DNA of 40,759 nucleotides from RGIG9115 sp045644665 (GTDB taxonomy: Bacteria > Bacillota > Clostridia > UBA1381). The translations under genes and the position numbers were made by a program. How positions within the stretch are numbered: the stretch's first letter is position 1; each line of letters begins with the position of its first letter. The notes under the pieces were generated by a model. It ran no database searches. It saw only the letters and a list, made by a program, of their open reading frames with translations, and had not been told where the DNA came from. Below, piece by piece: positions 15,655 to 24,437 of the stretch. The DNA lies in assembly GCA_045644665.1 (NCBI GenBank), contig JAZRHH010000028.1, positions 1-40,759 of the forward strand. Reading direction: 5' to 3'.

Positions 15655-16513
15655 CTGCTCCGCCTCCTTTTCCAAGGCTCTCGGCAATAGCGTTTATGCC
15701 ATACTTCAAGGTATATATATGAGGCGTAAGCTCAATTCCGCTCTCCCTGAGCTTATCTGTTATCTCTGTTATCTGAGGCACAGAGAGTCCCATGCCTTTA
15801 AGCTCCTCTCCTCGCGAAAAGATTTCTGCCACGCTGCCTGTCATAGCAACGCTTCCCTTGTTCATCACAACAATTCTCTCGGCAACGCCTGCAACGTCCT
15901 CCATAGAGTGAGACACGAAAATTACCGTCATATCAGGGTTTGACTTGTGGAGAGTATCAATCATGGAAAGTATACGGTCGCGGCCTTTCGGGTCAAGTCC
16001 CGCAACAGGCTCGTCAAGCACAAGGACTGACGGTTCCATAGCAATTACACCTGCAATTGCAACTCTTCTTTTTTGTCCGCCGGAAAGGTCAAATGGCGAG
16101 TATGAAAGATACTTTTCCTTTATTTCCATAACCTGACACGCTCTCAAGACTCTGTTTTCTATTTCCTCTTTACTAAGTCCTAAATTTTTAGGACCAAAGG
16201 CAATATCCTCAAAAACAGTTTCTTCAAATAGCTGATATTCGGGATACTGGAAAACGAGTCCTACTTTTTTTCTTATGTCTGTCTTTTTTGTGTCCTTGCT
16301 TGTGATATCCAGTCCATCAACAATAACTGTTCCGGAACTTGGAACTTCAAGGGCGTTAAGGTGCTGAATTAAAGTTGATTTACCAGAGCCGGTGTGACCG
16401 ATAAGGGCAACTACATCACCTTTATTAATTTCCAGATTTATGTCAAAAAGCGCTTGTCTTGAACCGGGGAGGCCCTGACCATAGGTATAATTTAAATTTT
16501 TTATACTAATCAT
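15647..16513 (-). CDS. ecfA2: ECF transporter ATPase EcfA2
   Basis: 288 aa ABC ATPase. Walker A GHTGSGKST at about 40-48, Q-loop VFQYPEYQLFEETVFEDIAFGP, signature LSGGQKRRVAIAGVIAMEP, Walker B VLVLDEPVAGLDP, and switch His in FVSHSMEDV. The Q-loop sequence with YQLFEETV and the extended C-terminus place it in the second ECF ATPase. It heterodimerises with EcfA1. Its ATG overlaps the ecfA1 stop (ATGA), and its end overlaps ecfT. Confidence 0.95.
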   Translation of the reverse strand: MISIKNLNYTYGQGLPGSRQALFDINLEINKGDVVALIGHTGSGKSTLIQHLNALEVPSSGTVIVDGLDITSKDTKKTDIRKKVGLVFQYPEYQLFEETVFEDIAFGPKNLGLSKEEIENRVLRACQVMEIKEKYLSYSPFDLSGGQKRRVAIAGVIAMEPSVLVLDEPVAGLDPKGRDRILSMIDTLHKSNPDMTVIFVSHSMEDVAGVAERIVVMNKGSVAMTGSVAEIFSRGEELKGMGLSVPQITEITDKLRESGIELTPHIYTLKYGINAIAESLGKGGGADV

Positions 16514-17361
16514 TTGCCCGCCTCCTGAAGCTTTAGAATTTCACGGGTACAGTTTTCTACATCAATGACATGAGGGATATCAAACCCCATTTTTCGAAGT
16601 TCGTATGCAAGTTCTGTTGCCTGTGGCACATCAAGACCTATCCTTTTAAGCTCTTCCACTTCTTTAAACACCTCAAAGGGAGTGCTGTCAAAAGCTACCT
16701 TGCCGTTATCAATAACAATTACCCGGTCTGCCTCTGCTGCTTCCTCCATATAATGTGTAATAAGGACAACTGTTACGCCTCTGTCACGGTTAAGTTTTTT
16801 GATTGTGGAAATAACCTCACGTCTGCCCTGAGGGTCAAGCATAGCTGTAGGCTCATCCAAAATAATATATTTTGGCTCCATTGCAAGTACCGATGCAATT
16901 GCAATTCTTTGCTTTTGTCCGCCGGAAAGGTGTGCCGGCTGTGAGCGTCTGTAGTCGTACATTCCAACGGTTTTTAAGGCGTTATCTACACGCTGTCTTA
17001 TTTCTGCCGAGGGAACACCTAAATTTTCGGGTGCAAAGGCAACATCGTCCTCGACTACTGCCGCTACCATCTGGTTATCCGGGTTCTGGAACACCATGCC
17101 AACAGAGGAGCGTATTTTTAAAATATTTTCCTCGTTTTTGGTGTTTAATCCGTCAATTATGCAATCTCCCGAAGTAGGAAGCAAAATTCCGTTAAAGTGC
17201 TTTGCAAGGGTTGACTTTCCGGAGCCGTTATGACCCAGGACTGCAACAAATTCACCCTCACGGATATTAAGATTTAAATCAGAAAGTGCCTGACTTTCTA
17301 CATCTGTTCCGTCAGGCTGCCTTTTTATATATGAAAATGATAAATTCTTAATCTCTATCAT
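16510..17361 (-). CDS. ecfA1: ECF transporter ATPase EcfA1
   Basis: 283 aa from ATG 17361 (GGTGGAGA upstream), giving MIEIKNLSFSY, the normal start; an ATG 36 bases earlier has no site. Walker A GHNGSGKST, Q-loop MVFQNPDNQMVAAVVEDDVAF (typical of EcfA1), signature LSGGQKQRIAIASVLAMEP, Walker B IILDEPTAMLDPQGR, His in LITHYMEEA. First gene of ecfA1-ecfA2-ecfT. The module usually serves several vitamin or metal S components encoded elsewhere. Confidence 0.95.
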   Translation of the reverse strand: MIEIKNLSFSYIKRQPDGTDVESQALSDLNLNIREGEFVAVLGHNGSGKSTLAKHFNGILLPTSGDCIIDGLNTKNEENILKIRSSVGMVFQNPDNQMVAAVVEDDVAFAPENLGVPSAEIRQRVDNALKTVGMYDYRRSQPAHLSGGQKQRIAIASVLAMEPKYIILDEPTAMLDPQGRREVISTIKKLNRDRGVTVVLITHYMEEAAEADRVIVIDNGKVAFDSTPFEVFKEVEELKRIGLDVPQATELAYELRKMGFDIPHVIDVENCTREILKLQEAGK

Positions 17362-17440
17362 AGCAAAATCTCCACCGCTTTTTTTTAAGTATATCATAAA
17401 CCTTTTAAAAAATAAATACCTTTGTGGTTTTTTGTGTCTA

Positions 17441-17469
17441 TTGACAAAAGCTGTAAATTAATATAAAAT
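17441..17469 (+). promoter_or_regulatory. sigma-A promoter of the DUF6062-CLC pair
   Basis: -35 TTGACA (17441-17446), 17-base spacer, -10 TAAAAT (17464-17469). Confidence 0.7.
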
Positions 17470-17503
17470 TATTTTGCACAAATTATAAAGGAACGATTAA
17501 ATT

Positions 17504-18226
17504 ATGAAAGAAAAAATATATACTATTCCAATTACAGAAAGCTATGAACAAGACAGCGAATGTCCTTTTTGTTTTATAGAAAAAAATCTTGAAAATGACG
17601 CTGTAGACTACGCCCTTGGCGCTGCCATGATGGAGCCTGACTATCGCATTGTATCAAACGAGAAGGGGTACTGTAACAAGCACTTTTCTATGATGCTTTC
17701 TCACCCAAACAAGCTTAGTCTTGCACTTGTACTTGAAACTCATATAGCAGAGCTTACAAAAAAGCTTGAAAACATAAAACCTGCACCTATAGAGAAAAAA
17801 GGACTTTTTTCTAAAAAAGAGGTGCCGGCAACTGATGATATAAAAGCACTTTCCCAATCCTGCGTTATTTGTGACAAAATAGAAGAAACCCTTAAAAGAT
17901 ATACAGAGGTTTTCTTTTATATGTGGGAAAAGGACGATGAGTTTAAGGAAAAGGTACTTACTTCAAAAGGCTTTTGCATGAAGCACTACACAAGACTTGT
18001 GGAGGCTGCATATTCAAATTTAAAGCAGCCGGAGGAATTTACCGTGCCTGTCCATAAGCTCCAGCTTGAAAACTTAAAGCGCATCTACGAGGACGTGCAC
18101 AGGTTTACACTAAAATTTGACTACAGGAACGCCGGATTGGAATGGGGCACAGCAAAGGACGCACCAAAGCGTTCTGCTGAAAAGCTCAGGGGATACACCA
18201 TACAAGTGAAAGAGGAACAAAAATGA
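17504..18226 (+). CDS. Cys-rich DUF6062-like protein of unknown function
   Basis: 240 aa, soluble, no signal peptide. Conserved-looking Cys/His positions come in two similar halves: CPFC (residues 21-24) with YCNKH (about 56-60), then CVIC (about 126-129) with FCMKHY (about 160-165). The CxxC...C-x-K-H spacing in both halves suggests two metal-binding (zinc or iron) or redox sites arising by duplication. I recognise the pattern as the DUF6062 family of Clostridia, whose function is unknown. The stop overlaps the start of the CLC gene (ATGA), so the two are translationally coupled. Confidence 0.7.
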   Translation: MKEKIYTIPITESYEQDSECPFCFIEKNLENDAVDYALGAAMMEPDYRIVSNEKGYCNKHFSMMLSHPNKLSLALVLETHIAELTKKLENIKPAPIEKKGLFSKKEVPATDDIKALSQSCVICDKIEETLKRYTEVFFYMWEKDDEFKEKVLTSKGFCMKHYTRLVEAAYSNLKQPEEFTVPVHKLQLENLKRIYEDVHRFTLKFDYRNAGLEWGTAKDAPKRSAEKLRGYTIQVKEEQK

Positions 18227-19446
18227 AATACATAAAAAATCTCTTAAAAATATCTTTGATTTCACTTTTAACAGGCGTATGCGGAGGTGCTATCGGCAGC
18301 CTGTTCCACAAAGCTGTTGAGTTAGCAACGGAAATAAGACACGAAAATTCATTTTTAATATATCTTCTACCCCTTGGGGGGCTTCTCATAGCTCTTTTAT
18401 ACAGAGCATTTAAACTAAAAAAAGACCCGGGCACAAACGGAGTTTTGTGTGCTGCCAGAGGCGAGGGTGAAATTCCCCTTGGTCTTGGCCCGTCAATATT
18501 TTTGGGGACTATTATTACCCATTTGTTTGGAGGGTCTGCAGGCAGAGAGGGTGCGGCACTTCAGCTTGGGGGAACGATTGGCTCTTTGTTTTCAAGAGCT
18601 TTCCGCCTTGACAAAAAAATAAAACCCATTATTATTTTATCGGGCATGAGCGCAGTTTTTTCTGCCCTATTCGGAACTCCCGTAACAGCGGTTATATTCT
18701 CAATCGAGGTTTGCCTTGTGGGCAGCATTTGCCACAGCGCACTTGTTCCCTGTCTTGTATCATCATACGCCGGATTTTTTATAAGTATCCTATTTGGAAA
18801 TGCTCCCGTAAGACTTGAAATGCTTCAGGTGCCGGGGGCGGATATTAAAACGGTTGTTTTGACATTAGTGCTCGGTAGCGCTTGCGGGCTGCTTGGAATT
18901 GTGTTCTGCAAAACAATGAAGGGCGTACACTCCTTTGCGGAGAAAAAAATACAAAATACATACCTGCGTGCTTTTGTGGGCGGTGCTATTATTGTTCTTC
19001 TTACAATGCTTTTCAGAACTCATGACTACAACGGTGCAGGTATGGACGTTGTAGAAAGAGCAATGAGGGGACAGGTAATTCCTTATGCTTTTCTTCTAAA
19101 AATAATTTTTACAGCCATAACAATCGGCTTTGGATTTAAGGGCGGAGAAATCGTACCTACAATTTTTATAGGTGCAACATTCGGCTGCTTCCTTGGGGGA
19201 CTTTTAGGACTTCCGGCATCATTTAGTGCAGGTCTTGGAATAGCTGCACTTTTTGCGGCTGTTACGAATTGCCCCCTTGCTTCACTTGCCCTTGCAATAG
19301 AGGTTTTTGGTGGCGGCGGATTTGCACTTTTTGCAGCAGCAATTTTTGTAAGCTCAGCCCTTTCAGGATACACAAGCCTTTATAAAGAGCAAAGGTTTAC
19401 TTTTTCAAAGGAATTTTACGAAACAGTTGACAAAAAGGCTAAATAA
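18223..19446 (+). CDS. CLC-family chloride (or fluoride) channel/antiporter
   Basis: 407 aa with about 10-11 membrane segments, no CBS domains. The pore motif GGSAGREGAALQLGG (about 103-117) carries the gating glutamate (Glu109). GGEIVPTIFIGATFG matches the GGxFxP motif. The first motif (GSGIP in canonical CLCs) reads GTNGV (about 70-74), so anion selectivity is unclear; some bacterial CLCs with altered filters export fluoride. No fluoride riboswitch is visible upstream. It overlaps the DUF6062-like gene by 4 bases. Confidence 0.88.
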   Translation: MKYIKNLLKISLISLLTGVCGGAIGSLFHKAVELATEIRHENSFLIYLLPLGGLLIALLYRAFKLKKDPGTNGVLCAARGEGEIPLGLGPSIFLGTIITHLFGGSAGREGAALQLGGTIGSLFSRAFRLDKKIKPIIILSGMSAVFSALFGTPVTAVIFSIEVCLVGSICHSALVPCLVSSYAGFFISILFGNAPVRLEMLQVPGADIKTVVLTLVLGSACGLLGIVFCKTMKGVHSFAEKKIQNTYLRAFVGGAIIVLLTMLFRTHDYNGAGMDVVERAMRGQVIPYAFLLKIIFTAITIGFGFKGGEIVPTIFIGATFGCFLGGLLGLPASFSAGLGIAALFAAVTNCPLASLALAIEVFGGGGFALFAAAIFVSSALSGYTSLYKEQRFTFSKEFYETVDKKAK

Positions 19447-19481
19447 TAAAGGCTTAAAAACCACATTTTTCCCAAAAGAAC

Positions 19482-19510
19482 TTGACATTAAAGTCTTTAT
19501 TGTATATAAT
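19482..19510 (+). promoter_or_regulatory. Consensus sigma-A promoter of alaS
   Basis: -35 TTGACA (19482-19487), 17-base spacer, -10 TATAAT (19505-19510), both exact consensus. The short leader holds a hairpin TTTCGGC/GCCGAAA (about 19531-19548) without a T-run, just before the Shine-Dalgarno AAAGGA. No T-box is present. Confidence 0.8.
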
Positions 19511-19564
19511 AATTAGGTTAAAGAGTACATTTTTCGGCAATGCCGAAACGAAAGGATAGATATT

Positions 19565-22186
19565 ATGGAATACATGGGTTTAAACGAAATCCGAGAGAAA
19601 TTTTTAAGCTTTTTTGAATCAAAGGGTATGCTAAGACTTGGCAGCTTCCCCCTTGTTCCAAAAAACGATAACAGCTTGCTCCTTATAAATTCCGGCATGG
19701 CGCCGATGAAAAACTGGTTTACAGGTGCAGAAGAGCCACCACGCAGACGAGTTACAACATGCCAGTAGTGTATTCGTACACCGGACATTGAAAGAGTTGG
19801 CAAAACTGCCCGTCACGGCACATTTTTTGAAATGCTTGGTAACTTCTCATTTGGAGATTATTTTAAGCGTGAGGCAATTGCCTGGGCATGGGAATTCTTT
19901 ACAGAGGTTATGAAAATTCCAAAGGAAGTACTTTGGATAACTGTTTATGAGGACGACGACGAAGCACGTGACATTTGGGTAAACGAAATTGGCGTTGACC
20001 CCGAAAGAGTTGTTAAAATGGGTAAAGAGGACAACTTCTGGGAGCACGGCACAGGCCCTTGCGGACCTTGTTCAGAAATCCATGTTGACAGAGGCGAGCA
20101 CCTTTCCTGCGGACCGGACTGTAAAATAGGCTGCGACTGTGACAGATTTATGGAAGTATGGAACCTTGTTTTCACACAGTTTGACAAGCAAGAGGACGGC
20201 ACATACGAAAGACTTGCAAATCCAAACATTGACACAGGCATGGGACTTGAAAGACTTGCAGCTTATATGCAAGGGGTAGAAAACCTTTTTGAGGTTGACA
20301 CTGTTCAGGATGTTATGAAGCACATCTGCTCCGTTGCAGGAGTTGAGTATAAAAAAGATGCAAAAACAGACGTTTCACTCCGTGTTATAACAGACCATAT
20401 AAGAAGTACTGTTATGATGATTTCTGACGGCGTTATTCCGTCAAACGAGGGCAGAGGCTACGTTTTAAGACGACTTCTTCGCCGTGCTGCACGTCACGGA
20501 AAGCTCCTTGGAATTAACAAGCAGTTCCTTAACGAAGTGGCAGACACTGTAATTGACGCTTCAAAGCAGGCTTATCCTGAGCTTGAAGAAAAGAGAGATT
20601 ATATTAAGAACATAATCAAGATTGAAGAAGGAAGATTTGACGCTACGATAGATAACGGTCTTGCAGTCCTTGCAGACTATATGGAAAACAGCAAGGAAAT
20701 CACAGGCGAGCAAGCATTCAGACTTCATGACACATACGGATTCCCTCTTGACCTTACAATTGAAATTGCAGAGGAAAAGGGACTTACAGTTGATGTAGAA
20801 GGCTTTAACAAAGCAATGACCGAGCAAAGAGAGACAGCAAGGGCAAACCGCAAGGACGGCTCAAGCTGGGACAGCGAAGCAAGCTTTGAATTTGAAGATG
20901 CAAAGGCTACTATATTTACAGGCTATGATACACTCTCCGGCACTTCAAAAATTGTCGGAATTGCATCAGAGGGCGAGGTTACATCTGTAATTGCAGAGGG
21001 CATGAGCGGAATAATCGTAACAGAATCCACTCCTTTCTACGCAGAAATGGGCGGACAGGCAGGCGACATTGGTACTATTACCTGTGGCAGTGCTGTTGCA
21101 GAGGTTATTAACACCAAAAAGACAGGCGACGGAATTTATATTCACGAAGTTAATATAGAAAAGGGACAGTTTAAGACAGGCGACGTAGCAGAGCTTGAAG
21201 TTTCTAAATCCTACCGTATGGCAGTTGGCAGAAACCACAGCGCAACACACCTTTTGCACAAGGCGCTCAAGGAAACTCTTGGCACACACGTTGCACAAGC
21301 AGGTTCACTTGTAAACTCTGAGCATCTTAGATTTGACTTCTCACACTTTGAGGCAATGTCTACAGAGGAGCTTCAAAAGGTAGAGGACAAGGTTAATGAA
21401 ATGGTGCTTAGTGCACTTCCAATTGTAACAAAGGAGCTTCCTATCGAAGAAGCTAAAAAGCTTGGTGCTACAGCACAGTTTGGCGAAAAGTACGGCGATA
21501 CTGTAAGAGTTGTATCAATGGGCGACTATTCTGTTGAGTTCTGCGGCGGTACACATCTTACAAACACATCACAAATTGGACTTTTCAAGCTTATTTCCGA
21601 GGGCGGTGTAGCTGCAGGTGTAAGACGTATCGAGGCTGTTACAGGCGAGGGCGTTGTACGCTACATTAAGGAAAAGGACGAGCTTATTAAAAATACTGCG
21701 AAGGTACTTAAGACAAACCTCTTAAACGAAATAGACAAAAAAGCAGAAGTTTTGATTTATGAGCATAAGGAGCTTCAAAAGGAGCTTGACAAGATAAAGT
21801 CCGCTATGGCAGCAACCAAGGCAAAGGATATTCTTGCAGGAATAAAGCACATAGGTGACATAGAGCTTGTTACAGCGCAGCTTGACGGTATGACAGCAAA
21901 CGACCTTAAAACTGCGGCAGACGAGGCAAAGGAAAAGATTAACTGCGGCGTGGTTGTACTTGCGTCAAACACAGACGACAAAATTTCTTTTGTTGCAATG
22001 GCAACAAAGGACGCAGTCGCAAAAGGCGCTCATGCGGGTAATATCATAAAGGAAATTACACCAATATGCGACGGCAGAGGCGGCGGCAAGCCTGACATGG
22101 CACAAGGCGGCGGCAAGGACGCTTCTAAGATTGACAATGCTCTTGCATATGTTGATGAAGTAGTAAAGAAACAATTAGGAATGTAA
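19565..22186 (+). CDS. alaS: Alanyl-tRNA synthetase interrupted by an in-frame TAG (codon 68)
   Basis: Read through the amber codon, the frame gives 873 positions, the normal AlaRS length. Visible: MGLNEIREKFLSFFESKG, the motif 2 segment TARHGTFFEMLGNFSFGDYFK directly after the stop, RGYVLRRLLRRAARHG, the editing-site HSATHLLHKAL, the Cys-His metal site FCGGTHLTNT, and the C-terminal GRGGGKPDMAQGGG. The TAG (19766-19768) sits where relatives have Lys in TCQ-K-CIRTPDIE; AAG to TAG is one change. Nothing else in the frame is damaged. The only downstream ATG (19832) would drop motif 1 and part of motif 2 and could not give an active enzyme. AlaRS is essential, so either the base is an error or a strain variant, another alaS exists, or the amber is read as an amino acid. 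Confidence 0.9.
19766..19768 (+). other. In-frame amber codon in alaS
   Basis: CAG-TAG-TGT in frame with both halves of AlaRS. The frame is open on either side, so this is a point substitution and not an indel. TAG is used as an ordinary terminator by parE, the AspRS-like gene, the IVP gene and asnB in this window. That argues against a full TAG reassignment. Confidence 0.9.
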
Positions 22187-22189
22187 TAA

Positions 22190-22218
22190 AGAAGCTGTTG
22201 CACCATGCAACAGCTTCT
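22190..22218 (+). terminator. Hairpin between alaS and nth
   Basis: A 12-bp perfect stem (AGAAGCTGTTGC / GCAACAGCTTCT, loop ACCAT), followed only by CTCTAAT, so termination may be partial. It shares its core CTGTTGC/GCAACAG with hairpins at 31262 and 40292. Confidence 0.6.
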
Positions 22219-22233
22219 CTAATAGGAGAAAGT

Positions 22234-22869
22234 ATGAGAAAAAAAGAACGTGCTCTTATGGCACTTGAAAAATTAAAGGAGCTTTACCCTGAGGTTAAAT
22301 GCTCTCTTAACTATTCTAACCCCCTTGAGATGCTTCTTGCAACACAGATGTCTGCCCAGTGTACAGATGCAAGTGTAAACCGTGTGACTGAAAGCTTATT
22401 TAAAAAGTATACCTGTACAGAGGACTTTGCAAACGCAGATCTGCAGGAGCTGCAAAATGACATAAAATCTATAGGTCTTTATAAAAACAAGTCAAAGAAC
22501 ATTATTGCGTGCTGCAAAAAAATACTTTCTGATTTTGGTGGGCAGGTACCGGACACTATGGAGGACCTTTTAACGCTTCCTGGAACAGGCAGAAAAACTG
22601 CGAACTTAGTACTTGGCGATATATTTGGAAAAAGCGCAGTTGTGGTGGATACTCATTGCATACGCCTTTCTACAAGGATAGGACTTACTACCAATACAAA
22701 TCCCGAGAAAATTGAAATGGATTTAAAAAAGCTTATTCCACCGGAGGAGCAGCTTGATTTTTGTCACAGACTTGTGTACCATGGCAGAGCCGTTTGCAAT
22801 GCAAGAAGTCCAAAATGTGAAGAGTGTACTTTAAAAGAAATATGTAAATACAAAAGTAAATTGTCTTAA
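22234..22869 (+). CDS. nth: Endonuclease III
   Basis: 211 aa from ATG 22234 (AGGAGAAAG upstream). The helix-hairpin-helix LLTLPGTGRKTANLVLG contains the catalytic Lys121, and the catalytic Asp139 is in VVDTHCIRLSTRIGL. The C-terminal [4Fe-4S] cluster C-x6-C-x2-C-x5-C is complete (CNARSPKC, EEC, TLKEIC). A bifunctional DNA glycosylase/AP lyase that removes oxidised pyrimidines. It follows alaS in the same direction behind a hairpin. Confidence 0.96.
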   Translation: MRKKERALMALEKLKELYPEVKCSLNYSNPLEMLLATQMSAQCTDASVNRVTESLFKKYTCTEDFANADLQELQNDIKSIGLYKNKSKNIIACCKKILSDFGGQVPDTMEDLLTLPGTGRKTANLVLGDIFGKSAVVVDTHCIRLSTRIGLTTNTNPEKIEMDLKKLIPPEEQLDFCHRLVYHGRAVCNARSPKCEECTLKEICKYKSKLS

Positions 22870-22890
22870 GGCAATTTACTTTTTTGTTTC
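22855..22890 (+). terminator. Terminator of nth
   Basis: TAAATTG/CAATTTA stem with inner CTTAAG, followed by ACTTTTTTG; it overlaps the nth stop codon. Confidence 0.7.
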
Positions 22891-22979
22891 TCAAAAAGTT
22901 GAATTTTTTTCCGAGCTTATTGTGGTATTATATAAATGTGAGGCGGGTAGTCACAAAAAATAAGAAAGGAAAAATTTTT

Positions 22980-23639
22980 ATGAAAAAGAAGTTAAACGAA
23001 GAAAAACAAATTCAGGCAAAGGATATAAAGGACACAAATAAAAACACAATGTCCGAGGAAGAGTTTGATGTTTATATCGAAAAAATCATGAGCAATGATG
23101 AAGCTGCAACGCCTGAAGCAAAAAAAGAAAACAAGGAAAAGGAAGTGAAAGAGGAAAAGTCAGAGCTTGGCGAGCTTAAAGAGGACCTTAAAAGAATCAT
23201 AAATTCTTTATCTGCAATATCTAATAATATGGCATACATACCTGCAAACAAGCAAACTGCTGCAAATGAGCCAAAGGATATTCAAAGAGCAAAGATGCTT
23301 GGTGCTATTCTTGCAGAAAGAAAGCGTCAAGACGCTATGAGAAAGCATATTTTTGCCCAGGCAGAGGATTTAAAGAAAACCTTTTCCGACTTTGATTTAA
23401 GGGCGCTTTATAACTCAAGTCCTGAATTTAAAGCAGAACTTGACAGAACACGCTCTGTATACGGCGCGTACCTTAAGTACATTGCGTCAAAGCTTGGAAA
23501 TATACCGGCAACTAAGCCACGTTTTATAGAAAATGGTGCAATGCCGGGACTTACATCAGGAAGTGTTAATGCATCACCTGCAGGGCTTCCCGATAAGGAG
23601 TTCGATGAATATATTCATCAAATTTTGGGTGACCTATAA
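22980..23639 (+). CDS. Charged hypothetical protein with matching N- and C-terminal motifs
   Basis: 219 aa, not recognised. No signal peptide or membrane segment. The start at 22980 has AAAGGA upstream; upstream in-frame codons have no site. The N-terminal ~75 residues are Lys/Glu-rich and probably disordered or coiled coil. A helical middle part (about 105-175, KMLGAILAERKRQDAMRKHIF) follows. The same short motif occurs near both ends: SEEEFDVYIEKIMSND (about 24-39) and DKEFDEYIHQILGDL at the C-terminus, i.e. EF-D-x-YI-x-x-I-(M/L). This could be a repeated binding peptide. It resembles scaffold-like proteins only in composition. Confidence 0.7.
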   Translation: MKKKLNEEKQIQAKDIKDTNKNTMSEEEFDVYIEKIMSNDEAATPEAKKENKEKEVKEEKSELGELKEDLKRIINSLSAISNNMAYIPANKQTAANEPKDIQRAKMLGAILAERKRQDAMRKHIFAQAEDLKKTFSDFDLRALYNSSPEFKAELDRTRSVYGAYLKYIASKLGNIPATKPRFIENGAMPGLTSGSVNASPAGLPDKEFDEYIHQILGDL

Positions 23640-23678
23640 AAAAAAGTGTTTCGGATATTATCCGAAACACTTTTTTTA
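23639..23678. terminator. Bidirectional terminator
   Basis: AGTGTTTCGGATA/TATCCGAAACACT, a near-perfect long stem flanked by A's and T's, between the convergent hypothetical gene and the TagA-like gene. Confidence 0.88.
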
Positions 23679-24407
23679 TTTATATTTTCTGCCTTTTAAA
23701 ATTACGGTTACAGCGAATTTTGGCAGTGCTGTCATACGCTTTGCACGCCATGGCTCTTTCATAAGGCGATAGAACCATTCAAGTCCATGCTTACAGTAAA
23801 ATTCCGGAGCACGCTCCACTGTGCCTGCAAACACATCAAGGCTTCCGCCTATTCCAAGAGCCGCCTTTGCCTTTAGCTTAGGTGCGTTTTCGTTTATCCA
23901 GTATTCCTGCTTTGGTGCACCAAGACAAACAAACAAAAGCTCGGCACCGGAGTCGTTGATTTCCTTTATTATGTCCTCCGTGTCCTCCTCTTTAAAATAT
24001 CCGTTACGCTTACCTGCGATTTTTATTCCCGGATACTTTTTTATAAGTTCCTCTTGTGCCTTTTCTGCAACGCCAGGCTTTCCACCAAACAAGAACAGCT
24101 TATAATCAGACTTTGCCACCTTTTCAAGAAGGGTACAGGCTATGTCGAACCCTGCGGCTCTCTCGGGCACAGGCTTTTTTAGGATTTGTGCCGCTTTTAC
24201 CACGCCTATTCCGTCTGCTGTTAAAAGGTCTGCAGAGTTTAAGATTTCTGCAAATGCTTCATCCTTATAACCCATCATAATAATTTCCGAGTTTGGAGTA
24301 AAAACCTTTGCACACTTGTCACCTGACAAAAAGTTGAAAATTTTATCTGCTGCGTCTTTTATTCCAATGCGGTCTACCTTTACACCAAGAATATTTACCT
24401 TATTCAT
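23676..24407 (-). CDS. WecG/TagA/CpsF family glycosyltransferase
   Basis: 243 aa, the standard size for the GT26 family. VFTPNSEIIMMG (Thr37, Asn39) and ADLLTADGIGVVKAAQ (Asp65) correspond to the catalytic Thr and Asp of TagA. FLFGGKPGVAEKA and VCLGAPKQEYWI are the nucleotide-sugar-binding motifs. The C-terminal Arg/Lys-rich WFYRLMKEPWRAKRM helix is the membrane-contacting tail. It transfers N-acetylmannosamine-type sugar to a lipid-linked sugar for teichoic acid or another wall polymer. It follows parC by 30 bases with AGGAGT upstream, so it is probably co-transcribed with parE-parC. Confidence 0.92.
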   Translation of the reverse strand: MNKVNILGVKVDRIGIKDAADKIFNFLSGDKCAKVFTPNSEIIMMGYKDEAFAEILNSADLLTADGIGVVKAAQILKKPVPERAAGFDIACTLLEKVAKSDYKLFLFGGKPGVAEKAQEELIKKYPGIKIAGKRNGYFKEEDTEDIIKEINDSGAELLFVCLGAPKQEYWINENAPKLKAKAALGIGGSLDVFAGTVERAPEFYCKHGLEWFYRLMKEPWRAKRMTALPKFAVTVILKGRKYK

Positions 24408-24437
24408 TGTATACTCCTTTATGATAACATTATTGCT

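Noticed and set aside
19511..19564. T-box or other riboswitch before alaS
   Set aside because: The leader is only about 50 nt and holds a single 7-bp hairpin, too short for a T-box.
19766..19768. General reassignment of TAG to an amino acid
   Set aside because: TAG ends parE, the AspRS-like gene, the IVP gene and asnB at family-typical C-termini, so it works as a stop in this genome.
19832..22186. A separate AlaRS gene starting at the ATG after the amber codon
   Set aside because: It lacks motif 1 and the first half of motif 2, and no Shine-Dalgarno precedes it. It is the same frame as the upstream 67 codons, so one interrupted gene explains both.
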